From: Tolypeutes matacus
Lineage: Eukaryota > Chordata > Mammalia > Cingulata > Chlamyphoridae
Length of the DNA stretch: 64,000 bases
Direction of reading: 5' to 3'
Assembly: GCA_026826555.1 (NCBI GenBank)
Contig: JAKSZT010053769.1
Span: 2,014,505 to 2,078,504, forward strand
A program made the translations under genes and the position numbers. Under the pieces are notes generated by a model that searched no databases, was not told the DNA's origin, and saw only the letters and a program-made list of their open reading frames with translations. Shown here one piece after another: positions 1 to 13,761 of this stretch (its first letter is position 1; every line of letters begins with the position of its first letter).

Positions 1-469
1 TAGAATGGATTTTGGCCAGTAAGTAAATAATAAAAAAATAGTGTGCATTTATTTTTTCCTTCATAACCAGCTAATCTGATAGTGGTAATAACTGTCCACT
101 TCAGTAGTTATACCAAAATATATCCCACAGATAATGAGAATGAATCCTCTGTCCCATGTAGGCTGTAGGATTCCTTTCATTACAAAATATCTCTTTGAAT
201 CCCTTTTGATCAACACAGGGCTTTCAAGAGTTAGTTTCTAGAGGAAGAATTTCATTTGGCAGAATTTTTTTTTAATCCCACAACTAATCTCTAATATCCA
301 CAGGGAAATTATAACTCAGAAATATTTGGCAGAACTTTATAAACATATGGGGCATTCTCTTGTCCGGGTCAAAACTGTAACTACCAGCATTTTACTAATT
401 ACTTGATGTTCCAAGTAAGAGCTTTGGTTTCCCACTGACCTCAACTTCCTTCACAGCAGGTTTCAAAAA
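1..469. other. AT-rich sequence, no feature recognised
   Basis: No open frame, RNA gene or repeat family is recognisable here. The stretch is AT-rich with short A and T runs and ends at the target-site duplication of the adjacent L1 insertion. Confidence 0.5.
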
Positions 470-480
470 ACAGTGGATTA

Positions 481-615
481 CTAATGAAGGATGCTGTTAA
501 TGTGGGCAAGGGGTGGGGACAGTGGGGCATATGGGGCTCCCTTATTTTATTCATGTAATATTTATGTAATCTAAACCTTCTTTAAAAATAAAAAAATTAA
601 TTATAAAAAAATAAC
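481..615 (+). mobile_element. 5'-truncated L1 3' end (135 bp) with target-site duplication
   Basis: Only the last ~100 bases of an L1 3' untranslated region plus an A-rich tail are present. The segment reading 'gtaatatttatgtaatctaaa' then 'cttctttaaaaataaaaaaa' matches the end of the long L1 copy near 61850, so both belong to one L1 family, which I take to be the armadillo-lineage L1. The 11-base duplication acagtggatta flanks it at 470-480 and 616-626, the signature of target-primed reverse transcription. The insert has no coding capacity. It is relatively young, since the flanks are still identical. Confidence 0.8.
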
Positions 616-837
616 ACAGTGGATTATCCTAATCCAGTAAGAAGCTAAACTGAGAAACAGTCTAGAAGTCATTCAGTATTTGACATCTGTAGCTTTGCTC
701 AAAAGGCATTGGGAAGAATGTGAAGAATAGCAACCTGGATGTTCATTCACTTGCAAGTTCTCAAAGCATTCTGCAAACGGGGAGACTGTTCCCAGACTGC
801 AGTTATTTCCCCCCTTCTCCTTCTATAATAAATCATG

Positions 838-1107
838 GAGGGGGAAGTGGCTGTGGCTCAAGTGGTTGGGCTCCCGTTTACCATATGGCAGGCCCCGGGT
901 TCGATTCCAGGGCCTCCTGGTGAAGGCAAGCCAGCGTGCGCACGGCGCAGTGAGCTGACAGCCCGCGCGGCGCGGTGAGGTGGCGCAGCAACATGACACA
1001 ACAAAGGGAGACAAGCAGACACAGAAAAACGCACAGCAAACGGACACAGCAAGCACAAGCAGCAAGGGGGTATAAATAAATAAATAAAAATAAATCTTAA
1101 AAAAAAA
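838..1107 (+). mobile_element. DAS-III-type SINE (armadillo tRNA-derived)
   Basis: A complete-looking tRNA-derived SINE. The head carries a Pol III A box (tggctcaagtgg, 854-865) and B box (ggttcgattcc, 898-908), the internal promoter of the ancestral tRNA. A GC-rich unrelated body follows, then 'agcacaagcagcaaggggg', a (taaa)n stretch and an oligo-A tail at 1099-1107. The body is longer here than in the copies at 17238 and 54948, which lack about 80 bases of its GC- and CA-rich middle. DAS SINEs are known from armadillos and are mobilised in trans by L1. A short catgga occurs on both sides (834-839, 1110-1115) and may be the target-site duplication. It is the most GC-rich segment for several kb. 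Confidence 0.93.
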
Positions 1108-1754
1108 GGCATGGAAAAATAAGCTAACAATAGTGACAGAAGCAGGAAAAAATGTTTTAAGATATGTACTTCTTTGAATAAAATGGAAGTAATCCTATTT
1201 TTATGGAAGGCTCTGGAAAAGCACCAAGTGAATGGATCCCATTTCATCCTATCAGGATGGGGGCAAGTCTCCTACCTTGTAATGTAGGCACAAATAAGAC
1301 AGATTTGAGAACCTAAAGGCAGGGCAAAGGGAAAAATAAGGGTCACAGACCAAGACAGAGACATCTGGGCACCCATCTGAGGCTAGCTTTATATGGAACA
1401 AAATGCAAACTGAAGGAGAATACACGTTTTCATCTACCACTGGACTGCTAATATGTTTATATTTATGGAGCAACAATTCCCAATGTCTGTCATGTTTTTG
1501 CAGGTCTTGAAAGCAGAGGCACTGACTCGCTTTATTCTAGACTATCTTTCCAAGAATGTTTTTGTAGCAAACAATCTTGAAAGATAAGATTGCAACTCGT
1601 ATAATTCAATAAATAATGAAAATTAAATATGTATTTGGGAGAAGCAGATAACTTTAACTACAGAAAACAGAAACAAAAAGTAGAAAGAGAACTCTGAAGA
1701 TCTTCATGATGTAACAATAAAGGAAAGAATTAACTTACATGGAGGGTTTTGCAG
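1108..1754. other. No feature recognised
   Basis: About 650 bases of mixed composition without a recognisable repeat or gene. Short open frames on the minus strand have no familiar protein features. Confidence 0.45.
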
Positions 1755-1928
1755 TTTTTAAAGCATTTCCACTTGCATTATTTTATTTGATCCTTACAAC
1801 CATCTTGTGAGACAGACTTTATTATTTTCTTAATTACACAGTTGAGGAAATTAAAGTTTAGAAAGGTTATGTAACTTGCAAAAAGCTATTAATATGTTAA
1901 GTAATTAAACAGTAGAGATGGAATAAAG
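1755..1928 (-). repeat. MIR SINE fragment
   Basis: Read on the minus strand it follows the MIR core and 3' region. On the plus strand the hallmark order is a 'gatccttacaaccatcttgtgag' relative, then 'gttgaggaaattaaagtt' and 'ggttatgtaacttgc', corresponding to the MIR 'gaggaaactgaggc...taagtaacttgcccaagg' segment. MIR is an ancient tRNA-derived SINE shared by all mammals. This copy is strongly diverged. Confidence 0.7.
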
Positions 1929-2279
1929 AAAATAGAATAAAACCAAAACAAAAATTGAGATTTAACCAGAGCAACAGAATCTTTCCACACAAATTATTGC
2001 CTTTATATTTTGAATCTTCCATCTATGTTCTAAGTCTGTAAACAGGTATTTCTCTCCTATATGGAAGGAACAAATCTCTAGTTTATCCTATTAATTTTAG
2101 CTATGATATTTTTTCTCATTTTTCATGGTTAAGATTCTATAAAAAGGACCTTATATTCATGCTCCCTGATTCCATTATTCCATTCTTTTTTACTATCCCA
2201 CTGCACTACTATTCATATATATATATATAAATCACCAGTGTCATTCTATATAATGAAGACACTGGAAAAATTTTGGTTA
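1929..2279. other. AT-rich sequence, nothing recognised
   Basis: Contains a short (TA)n run at about 2217-2230. No gene or classified repeat was recognised. Confidence 0.45.
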
Positions 2280-3535
2280 TTTTAAGCCTCATCTTCCCTT
2301 CCCTTCTGGCAACACTTTTCATCTTCAGATTCTAGAATACTATTCCTTTACTTCTTGTTCCTCCTTCCTTTCTGGTTACTATTTCTCTTTTATTTATTTT
2401 ATTTTTTTCATGGTTATCTCACCTTCCAATTGCCTCTTAAATATTATGCTCTTTAACATTCCATCTCCATCTTCAGTCTATTCCCACTCATTCAGTCTGC
2501 TTCCATTGTGCCATCTCATCTACATCCATGATTTGATTATTACCCATAAAATAAAAGCACACTCATTCTGTATCTTGAGCTCTGATATGTTTCTTGAATT
2601 CCAGACCTAGATACCTAAGTACCTAATTAATACCTCAATGTGATAGCCTGTGAGAACCTAAAGTTTAATATGCCCCAAATTAAATAACTTCGCTTTCTCT
2701 CTAAATTTGTTCTTGTTTTCCTTTCCTAGTTTGGAAATTAAGTTCTCCAATCACAAAACACCTCAATCTACTATGGTTAGTCTCCATAACCAATTGGTGA
2801 TGGCATTTATTTCATTTTATCTCCAGACACTCTAATATGTGCTTACCTGTCTCTAAACAATGCATGATCTTTAATTTAACTCTCATACATGTACTAGTAA
2901 AATATCTTTCTAATTGGTTTCTGGTCTTTCATTAAAGATATTCTACATTTACTACTTTCTAAAATTCAAATCTTATCACATCACTATCTTCCCAATTATT
3001 ATCTTCAATGTCTTTCTGTGACTATATGTTGATAGACAATCTTTTATTAGTTATTCATGACCCCACCTGATGTGAACATTGCTGGATTTTTCAGCCTTAT
3101 CTCCAGTGTAACACACATGTACAGGCACACATACACATGCTCATGCACAAGCATGGATACATACCTGCACACTTCCAATTCCATAATATGTCACATTCTT
3201 TCATGCCTCAGCACATCCTCTGACCACTGCTTGGAGTTTCTCTGCTTCTCTTATTTCTATTCAATACATTTAATTAAAATTAAAGTCCTATTCCCTCTTC
3301 ATTCCTATCTCCATAAAGCAGTGTTTAAAGCTCTCCAAGAGTATTGCACATATGACATTCCAGGAATATATGTCAATGTTTTGACATCAATTGCCACCAT
3401 AGCTGTCTCCCCTAATACACTTTAAGCTCTTTGATTGAAAGAAACACAATATTCGTTTTTGTTTCACCCAGAGCCAAGCACAATGCCTAAGAGTAAAAGA
3501 CATTAAATACTGTTACTAATTAAATAATCAATGAG
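2280..3535 (+). repeat. L2 LINE fossil (3' part of ORF2 and 3' UTR)
   Basis: The stretch follows, with heavy decay, the C-rich sense strand of L2 from the C-terminal part of ORF2 into the 3' UTR. Landmarks are 'ccatctcatctacatccatga' followed by 'cagacctagatacctaagtac' (about 2505-2625), a 'cttatcacatcactatc' block (about 2970-2990), and the 3' UTR block at about 3420-3510 ('taagctctttgattgaaag', 'cccagagccaagcacaatgcc'). Frameshifts and stops are everywhere, so this is dead sequence. It may be two L2 fragments joined rather than one. Confidence 0.6.
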
Positions 3536-3754
3536 TAGAATTCTCATTGTTCCTCTAAGTTCCTCTAGCCTGCATGCTTATTTATATTGCAGCATATTCT
3601 ACAATAGTGTGGAATGTGGCAACTGAAGAGAGTTGTAGTGAATAACAACTTTTAAGATAACTGATTTAAGGATGAAGTATATAATTCAAGATATATTACC
3701 TTCAGTGATAACATTTGCTATAATTTGTCATCATAATATTAATAACTAAAACAA

Positions 3755-3882
3755 AAGTTATTATTTATAGGTAGATATTATTAGCCTTATCTTATAGGTA
3801 AAGAAACTGAAGCTTAACGAGGTTGTGATGACTTGCCTAATGCCCCAGAGTAAATGATAGAGGCCCATGTTTTACTCAGGTG
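3755..3882 (-). repeat. MIR SINE fragment
   Basis: The plus strand shows 'cttataggtaaagaaactga' followed by 'gatgacttgcctaatgcccc', the MIR antisense signature of a 'gaggaaactgaggc' block followed by 'cttgcccaaggtcacac'. Ancient and truncated. Confidence 0.65.
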
Positions 3883-3887
3883 ACACT

Positions 3888-4215
3888 GGCCACATTACTG
3901 TGTTTTTTTCATAAGTATTTCAGTTCTCCCACGACACTGGGCAGAATAAGGAATGTAATTCTCTGCTCTCTTCAAGTCAGCTGTGGCCACGTGAATTCGT
4001 TAGACCAAAGATATGTAAGCATGTCATTACCGGAAGGAAGTTTAAGAGCGAGGAACCAATTGCCAAGGTCTCTTTCCGCCACAGTAACTGCTCCATCTGA
4101 CTGGGAACCTGATAGAGAACTATATGAAACTGATCCTTCCACTGATCAGATTGGGAATATAGTATGAGCAAAAATAAACTGTTTTGTTAAGCCACTGAAG
4201 TTTTATGCATTTTTT
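3888..4215 (+). repeat. MaLR (MLT1-like) LTR remnant
   Basis: A non-autonomous ERVL-MaLR LTR tail. The diagnostic end is 'gcaaaaataaactgttttgttaagccactgaag' in outline: a polyadenylation signal followed by the 'ttgtt...ttaagccact' block shared by many MLT-type LTRs. The 95-codon open frame overlapping it (3880-4167) is a by-product of the repeat, not a gene. The subfamily was not determined. Confidence 0.55.
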
Positions 4216-4805
4216 AAATCTTAACATAATCGAGTCCACATTGACCAATACTCTGCAGAAGTCATGACTTCAAAATTAGACTTTGTTTGACCATAAAGCT
4301 AAACAAAATTCTTCTTATGACAAGTCTGAATAGTGAAAAAAATAGATGTTTAAAAATCAGTGAAAATTGTGTATCTTTAGGACATTAAAATATTGGAAAT
4401 TTAGGCATTCATAGTTATCACTTTTTTTTTTTTTTTTAAACTCTTGCAAGATGTAGATATTGAAGTAGTTAAGCCATCTGGTCCAGACCCAGGGAAGCCA
4501 GCAGAAGGAAATTCAGTCTAAGGCAGAATGACAGGGTTGAAGCAAAGAGATTATATAGTCAACATAAGTTTCATACAAACAATCTGGGTCAGAACCAAGA
4601 ACTGCTTATTAATCAATGCAAAAAAGAAGAAACAGGGTCAAAAATGGGAGATGCACATTATCTAAAATAGAGCTCCAGATTCAAATGTCACACCATGTGT
4701 CAGGGACAAAGTCGAGGCATTTTAGGTATAAGCAGAATAAGTCACCTGTCTTAAAGAAAGAAACAAACAAAAAAACTACCTCAGCCAACCCCATCATGAT
4801 CTTCA
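4216..4805. other. No feature recognised; oligo-T run
   Basis: AT-rich, with a T run at 4422-4437. No gene or classified repeat was seen. Confidence 0.4.
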
Positions 4806-4990
4806 TCATAATAATAACATATTAAGTCCTGAGCACATTACAACTGTTTTTACCTGTAATAATCAACCCAGTCCAATGATGTAGGAGAGGAAATAGAGGT
4901 ATACATCGCCATGCTGAAACTTAAACCCAGTTTTATCTGACACTAAATTACATGCTCTTGGCCACTATGCTAAATTGCTCTATGCCATTT
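4806..4990 (-). repeat. MIR SINE fragment
   Basis: Antisense MIR order on the plus strand: a 'tttttacctgtaataatcaac' relative, 'gaggaaatagaggtatac', then 'cttaaacccagttttatctgac' and 'catgctcttggccactatgc', which correspond to the tRNA-like 5' half of MIR. Confidence 0.7.
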
Positions 4991-5039
4991 ATCCTTTTAT
5001 CATATACAATGAGAGCATTTATCAGTAAGTGCCTTGGTC

Positions 5040-5595
5040 TCTCTCTGTCATAACCACCAAAACTTTTGTGTGTTGCCTCAGCATCCTTCTCACTTGGGCT
5101 AAGCCACTTGCCCTAATGAACTTTGACCTAGTTAATGGACAACTTTCCAGCCCCAGGGCATAGACTCCCTCAGAGCTCAAACCCACATCTGCAGCTGCCA
5201 CATACACCACATACCTCACCCAGAACCCAAAGCTTTCTCCAAATGCTAAGCTAACCATTCTCACTGCCCTAGGAACCCTAGTTGCTATCCATTTTTTGCA
5301 AGCCTTTGCTTTAAGCTAACCAGTTCTTGACTCCTGCAGGAAATCTATTAACCTCACCCCTGGACCATAACAAAGGCACAAGCCCACTCTGTTTGTGTGC
5401 CCTCCACCTGCTGGTTGTGCCCCCCTCCCCCAGTCAATCAAAATTCCCATGACTCCTCATGACACCCCATTCTCTCTGGTATCTGTGAGCAATAAACTAT
5501 CTTCTCTCATGCATTATTGTTTAAGTTTCCCACTTTACCTCAACCCAGAATCCAAATTAAAATCCAATTTAACTAATTTGAACCACTTCTAAAAT
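5040..5595 (+). repeat. Possible endogenous retroviral LTR remnant
   Basis: This segment is clearly less AT-rich than its surroundings and has the look of an LTR: a C-rich U3-like part, then a polyadenylation signal in 'gagcaataaactatcttctct' (about 5489-5508) followed by a U5-like tail. I cannot fix its ends, find a duplication or name the family. It is a non-coding relic; no gag, pol or env sequence was seen nearby. It could instead be unique sequence that happens to contain an AATAAA. Confidence 0.35.
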
Positions 5596-6106
5596 AGAGC
5601 CAACTCTAACTCAGGGCCAACATGGCAAATAGGAAAGAGGGCTAGGGCGTGATCTAAAAAGAACTGAATATACACATGAGAGTTGGGGGCAGGTAAAATC
5701 TCTCTTCCCATTCTTCTTACGTGATCTTGCGCAGATCAAGCACAAAACATACCTCAAAGACACAATTAAAGCATCATGCTACAGGGTGGAGTTTCTAAGG
5801 AAAGAAACACTAATGCTGAAAATTAAAAAGGACTTGGACATATTTTTACTAAAACTGTTCCATGGTTTTCTCCTCAATTCCCTCCCTACTCCAAAATTTT
5901 TATTAAAGAGTGAGTGAAGAAAGTTCCAGAGAAAGGAGGAATCAGTGTGGGTAGAATTAAACCTGCCTCTGCTTTAGTCAGAGAGTCATTGAAGTTCACA
6001 GATGGTCTAGTCCAATCCACCAGAATAAAAGCCCAGAAAGATACTTTGGGGCCAAAGCCACAGTTAGCAGCAGTGTTTTTTTGCCTTGCTATTTTGGAAA
6101 CAGGAC
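5596..6106. other. No feature recognised
   Basis: About 510 bases without a repeat or gene that I can name. A 100-codon open frame starts at 5914 on the plus strand, and a 92-codon frame overlaps it on the other strand. Both look like chance, and the first runs into the adjacent LTR. Confidence 0.45.
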
Positions 6107-6559
6107 GGTTTTGGTTTCCTTGGCTGCTTAAAGCAAATGCCACAAAATGGTTCAGCATGAACAATGGGAATTTATTAGCTTACAGTTTTGAGGCCGAGAA
6201 TAAGTCCAAATCATGACATCGTCAAGGCTATGCCTTCTTCTCGAAGACCAGATGCTAGGAACCTTGGGTCCTCTACTACATGGCAAGATACATGGCATTA
6301 TCTGCTGGTCTCTTCCTTCTCTTCTGGTTTTCCCTGGCTTTCACAGCTTCTTACTTCCATGGCTTTTTCTCTCTCTCTCTGTATTCATTCCATTTATAGA
6401 GAACTCCAGTAATAGGATTAAGACCCATTCTGAATGACGTGGTCTACACTTTAACTGAAGCAGTCTCATTAAAAGATTACAATGGGTTTACCCCCCACAG
6501 AAATGGATTTGATTTAAGAACATGTTTTTCTGAGGTACATATAGCTTCAAACTACCACA
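6107..6559 (-). repeat. MaLR-like LTR, family A (antisense)
   Basis: Read in reverse, this is the same ~450-bp LTR as the copies at 17986-18462 and 62401-62853. Shared landmarks are the end corresponding to '...caaactaccaca' (start of the LTR), 'caatgggaatttattagctta' (its polyadenylation region) and 'ggtttccttggctgcttaaag' (its 3' end). The length of 453 bp equals that of the 62401 copy. I could not identify a convincing target-site duplication and the first bases have mutated, so it may be the oldest of the three. Structure and relatives suggest a solo LTR of a MaLR/ERVL-type element. Confidence 0.75.
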
Positions 6560-6679
6560 ATGATTAATAACCTATTCCTTAACATATTGATCTTCATAAT
6601 AAAACATAAATGAACTATTATTGATTTGACCTGAGTTATCACTCATTGAGCCATACCTATGTGCCAGGTACTCTGCAAG

Positions 6680-6770
6680 AAATTGGGCAATGTGCCTATC
6701 TTGGAGGCTTATTGTGAGGATTAAATGAGTTAATGCATGTAAATAGTTTAGAATAGGGCAAAGAAAAATC
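6680..6770 (+). repeat. MIR SINE 3' fragment
   Basis: The block 'ttgtgaggattaaatgagttaatgcatgtaaa' in outline is a nearly intact match to the MIR 3' portion that precedes the '...gcttagaacagtgcc' end. Confidence 0.75.
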
Positions 6771-6784
6771 ATTATTTATTATGT

Positions 6785-6985
6785 GATAATTATTGTCATA
6801 TTAAATCCTACAATAACACTTTGAGGTGGTATTTTATTTTTTCAGGTGAGAACACTGAGGCCAAGGTAGCTTATGTAACATTTCCAAGGTCACACACTAA
6901 TCAGGAGACTATGGAGCTGGGATTCAGCACTGTCATATGTGGCTTTACCTGTAAAGCTTATGCTCTTTCCACTAAGCCATGCTGA
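6785..6985 (-). repeat. MIR SINE
   Basis: A long antisense MIR. The plus strand runs 'caggtgagaacactgaggcc', 'ccaaggtcacacactaatcagg', 'gagctgggattcagcac', 'cttatgctctttccactaagcc', covering most of MIR from core to tRNA-like head. It lies beside the plus-strand MIR fragment at 6680-6770, so two independent insertions sit close together in opposite orientation. Confidence 0.8.
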
Positions 6986-7795
6986 GTGCCTCTGTGCAGT
7001 GAAAGAAATTGTACACAAGGTCAAAACATTAGGCACATGGGTCCTTATTGTAAAGAACAGGCTCACCATAATTTTGCCACTCTCTACAATGCCAGCTGCT
7101 ATAAACACTATGAAATTTATGAAAGTTTGGAAGTGTTCCCACCATAATAACATTGTATTTTTCAAAAATAATTTACATGCTTTATAACAAACTTTATATA
7201 TAGCAAATAAAAAGCTAATCGTAAGTGATAATACGTGGGTAGATAATGAATCACTTGGAAATATCATGTAGATTTCGCATAGAAAAATATTACCATGCAT
7301 GAAAAGACTTGGCATTTCTTAACCCTTTGCTGTGCTTTGGAACCACAGCAGGAGGTACTGGCAGATTAATAATGTGATAAGCTCAATTCTCCACACTGCG
7401 GGAGTGAGAGCTCTCTCTCTTATAACATCAGTTTGGATGGCTTTATATAAAGAGTGGGGAAGAAAATTATACTTCCCTCCCACATGTCAATGGAAATGTT
7501 TCCCATGGAGTGACTCAGCCTGAATCCCTAAACAGGAGCAAGGACCCAGCATGCTGTAGGCAGTCACAGTAGGCTCCACATTAGCTGCCTTCACATTTGT
7601 GGGGACAACACAGAACTGAGGCTGCCAATAGCAGCAGAAGTTTCTACCTGGTGGGAAAAATCCAGTCTTATGGCAGAAAAAAAAAAAAAAAAGTCACTGG
7701 ATCTTCATGCTCAGGAACATGGTACTTTTCTACTTGATCATCGACAATATGTTCAAACAGTCAATGTAACGCACTCATTCCCTCTTTATTAAATA
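6986..7795. other. No feature recognised; oligo-A run
   Basis: About 800 bases. The only structure seen is an A run at about 7676-7692 that could be the tail of an unrecognised retroposed segment upstream of it. Open frames here show no recognisable protein features. Confidence 0.4.
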
Positions 7796-7799
7796 ATTG

Positions 7800-8070
7800 T
7801 AAGCAGTTTTATCACATACTACTTGTCAGGCACTTTTCTAATTATGTCACATATATTAACTCACATATATATTAATTCATTCAATGTAATATTCAATACT
7901 TACAGCACTTGGCATATTTATTAATTTCTCAATTTTACAGGTAAAAAATGAGACATAGAGATGTTAACTTGCCCAGAATGAGATCTCTAAATAACGGCAG
8001 CATCAAGATTTGAACACAAGCTGTTTGATATGCTAGCTGCCTACCCAAAAATGCTATGCTTACATCACTC
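7800..8070 (-). repeat. MIR SINE fragment followed by oligo-A
   Basis: Antisense MIR landmarks on the plus strand are 'caattttacaggtaaaaaatgagac', 'gttaacttgcccagaatgag' and 'gatttgaacacaagctgttt', ending in a 'gctatgcttacatcactc' head block. An A run follows at about 8092-8107. Confidence 0.7.
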
Positions 8071-8107
8071 TATTTACCTCAATTAATAAAGAAAAAAAAA
8101 AAAAAAA

Positions 8108-9500
8108 GCCTAGAAGGCATGAGAAGATTCCTTGTTGCAGGGTATATTATGGCCATTGTGGAAAGAACCCCAAATAAGATAAGTCAATAAGATCATCAGA
8201 GGAGATGAGCCTTATATGCACTTTTAGGCACCGTAGCACCATTCACAGATACTCTCTTAGCTTGTCTTTAGACAATTTTCTCTAGGTATTCAACCTTGAA
8301 TGATTTGGTTTTTGCTGGGGTAGGGATTCCAGGAGCTCTTTCATCTTGCCCAAAGGTTCCACAGCCCCACTCCATGCCAGCCCCCGCAAAAAGAATAAAA
8401 AATCTATTTCTTATATACCATATATAATATTAGCATGTTACAAATTTAACCTTAAATCAACAATTTGCATTTTTTTAAAAAGTATTATACATTTAATGCA
8501 TACAAACAACTTCTTATTGAAAGATACAAAATAACTAAACTAAAGGAAGAGAATTCAACATACCAGTTTTCTAGTAGAGTACAGAGGAATTGTAACATGA
8601 CAGAAAATTATTCTAAACGCCCCTGATAAACTTGATAAACTTAATCTCATGTACTGAATAGCAGGGGAAATGTACTCCTTTTATAACCTTGAGGATGACA
8701 AGTATGTTTCCAGTTATATTTTGACAATGGCAATTTATTATACAAAGATGCATTCTAATAATAATACAATTTGCTTCCTTATTATACAGGAAAGTTCTTG
8801 GAAGAAAAGTCTAATATTTATTCATGTGGTCTTGGTTATTATTTTTAAAAAGTAGCAAGAATAATGATCATGGAATAGACACTATTTTTTCATTTACAGT
8901 TAATCTGTTGGTTTGTCCTCTCATAAAATCCATTGAAAAATGTTCTTACACTCACAGTGTCACTCTGAACTACCAATTAATTGAACTCTTATTAATCTGT
9001 TTCAGCACGTTAAAATTTTTACATTTATGATAATTTTAATTACCACTTATTTTAGGCATTCCCATAAATTGATTACTAGGTCAAGCATACTTATGTAATT
9101 AAGTATATTTCCATATTCCTTAGCCAACAAAATTAAAGTAATAGCTTGCAATATATATAATGTTTTAGTAGAAATATCTTTCTGTTTACAAATAAAAATA
9201 GAATTTGAATATTGGAGCTACAGTCATTATAAATTATATTTTAGCTATCGTGGCAACAATTTACCTATTTTATGTTACTGTCTCCATAAGCACTTCTCCT
9301 ATAATGTACCCAACACTGAAAATTTTTAATAATCAAGCCAAGTTCAGCATAACCTAAAGCAAATTCAGTGTTTTCTCTACTTATATAGCTAATTTTCTTG
9401 ACTTCTTTATATTTACTATTGCTACCATATTGTTTTATATTTTGACAATGACAATTTATTACACAAAGATGCATTTTAATCACAATATACTTTGGAGCTA
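8108..9500. other. AT-rich sequence, no gene
   Basis: About 1.4 kb of AT-rich sequence without a recognised repeat family. It contains the first copy of a ~46-bp direct repeat (8716-8761) whose partner is at 9435-9480. A (CT)n run lies at about 9509-9526. Confidence 0.45.
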
Positions 9501-9539
9501 AATTGGAGATCTCTCTCTCTCTCTCTGTTTTATGTCTCA

Positions 9540-10235
9540 TCAGTTCTCTCATATTTCACTCTTTTCCAAGCTCTCTTATGTTAGTTCTAATGCTAAAATA
9601 TCTGAATCTCCACTTTTCTAGTCATCTTTCATCACCCATGTCAGGTATCCAACAGCCTGATAACTGGCCTGTCTCTAGTCTCTTTCCATTACCATATGCC
9701 AAATTAAATTATTGAAGCATAGCATTGTTAACATAGCTCCACTACTTCAAACCTACAATGACCCCTCAATGCCTAACTCAAACATCTAAGCTCAGCATTC
9801 CATATTTTGATTCCACCTCATTTTTACAGGCTAAAATCCACTTAATCCGTTAATTTCCATTGTGGCTAAATGTGGCTGGTCTCCCTTTCTCAAATACACA
9901 ATGAATTTTCCTTTCTATTATTTTCTTCCCTATTTAATTAAACCTATTTTTCAAAATTAATTTCAAATGCAACTTCTTCCATGAAGACTTCCCCTTCCTT
10001 CCCCATCTCCATCTTAATTATAAAACCGTACAGAAGCCTAACCTTTGCTCTTGGTTGTTAGAAAATTCTGCCTAGATGTAGAGTCATTTATACATTAGTT
10101 TCTAGCCACCGTTAAACTGTAAAGTCCTTGAAGGAGGATCCATATCTATTCATATTTGCATCTCCTGCAGCACCAAGAAAAATCATCTCCCTAAAGAAGA
10201 TACTCAGAAATATTTACTTATGATTGGATACTTAC
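9540..10235 (+). repeat. L2 LINE fossil (3' region)
   Basis: Sense-strand L2 3' region. Landmarks are 'ctactacttcaaacctacaatgacccc' in outline (the L2 'cttaaaaaccttcaatggctccc' block), 'caacttcttccatgaagacttcccc' in outline (the 'cacctcctctgtgaagccttccctga' block) and 'actgtaaagtccttgaaggaggatcc' in outline (the 3' UTR 'taagctccatgagggcaggga' block). Coding potential is destroyed. Confidence 0.75.
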
Positions 10236-12700
<2,465 letters not shown>

Positions 12701-13755
12701 AGATATTTGGAGAAACAGATTTGCATAATGGTAGTGGTTGACACTCTTGTGAATTATGCTTAAAAATAATTCTTTTGGTTATCATGGACCAACATTCACT
12801 GGCTTCATCTATAAAGGCAAACATAATGGAAAACTAGCTGGCTTCAACTTTTTATCAAAGACTAATAAACTGCTCCAAAACCAGCCAGACTGACACTGTG
12901 GTCTTTACAGAAAATAAAGTTTTTGAAAAAATATATCATTGGTAGGATTATTTGTACAAATATCATTACCTACGGTTATAGTACTCATGTGGACAGGGAT
13001 CATTTGGCTCAAGTGCATCACCTCTCTTCAGCATCTCTTTATTGTTCTCCAATTTCAACCCCAGGGTCTCACTGTCACATCCCATCTTCCTTGCCTTATA
13101 ACACTTTTTTTGTTGTTGTTCATCTCATCTGTTCAGAGTTCCTTCATTCAGCTTTACAAAGTGATAGTTTGCTATTTAATTTGAAAAATGAAGACATTGA
13201 ATTGCTTTTTAGCCATCAAATTGCTGGGTCTTTTTTCTCTCCTAGGTGATGCATTTACACTGCTACTATGATTTGGGGAAACACTGCAGAATAAAAAGAA
13301 TGGAAACATTTGATGGATGTTTCTGTGTTTTCCACCTACTTTTTTAATGCTGATTTTACCCTTTGCAGAAATTTATCCTAAGACTTTGCTTCTCTCACTT
13401 TATGTGAAGTATTGGTGGGGCTATGAAACAAGGTGGCCTTTCTTTCTCAGTGAAACTGATGATTCAGTCACATTTTGCATGCTAGAATCTCTCTCTCATT
13501 GTTCAGGGGACTTAAATGTTGAGTGGAGTGATTTAAGGACAAGGTGAAACCTAGTTGCACCTATTTTATTATACAATAATTGGATTAATTAGTTCAAACT
13601 CTGTGTACTTCTGGGATTTTTCTGATACATGTCCCTTTCAAGCTTTGCTCTCGACTTAGCTTGTCAATTATGGAATTTAGTAATATTCTTTTAATAAAGG
13701 ATTAAGTTAACCAAAATCAGTTTCTGTTGCCTACAACCACAAAATCTTAACTGAT
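12701..13755. other. No gene or repeat recognised
   Basis: About 1 kb of moderate complexity. Open frames of 108, 81 and 76 codons overlap in different plus-strand frames without recognisable protein features, as expected of chance. Confidence 0.4.
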
Positions 13756-13761
13756 GATAAT

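Noticed and set aside
849..925. tRNA gene suggested by A and B boxes
   Set aside because: The boxes belong to the head of a DAS-III SINE. The acceptor stem and cloverleaf are not maintained, and the unit continues into a SINE body with a poly-A tail. The same holds for 17238, 55145 and 16223.
858..1247. 129-codon open frame on the minus strand
   Set aside because: Most of it is the antisense of a DAS-III SINE and its A-rich tail.
5040..5595. Provirus with coding genes near the LTR-like segment
   Set aside because: No second LTR, primer-binding site or gag/pol/env-like sequence was found within several kb on either side.
5914..6216. 100-codon open frame starting MKKVPEKGG
   Set aside because: Its second half runs into an antisense LTR, a 92-codon frame overlaps on the other strand, and no protein family is recognisable.
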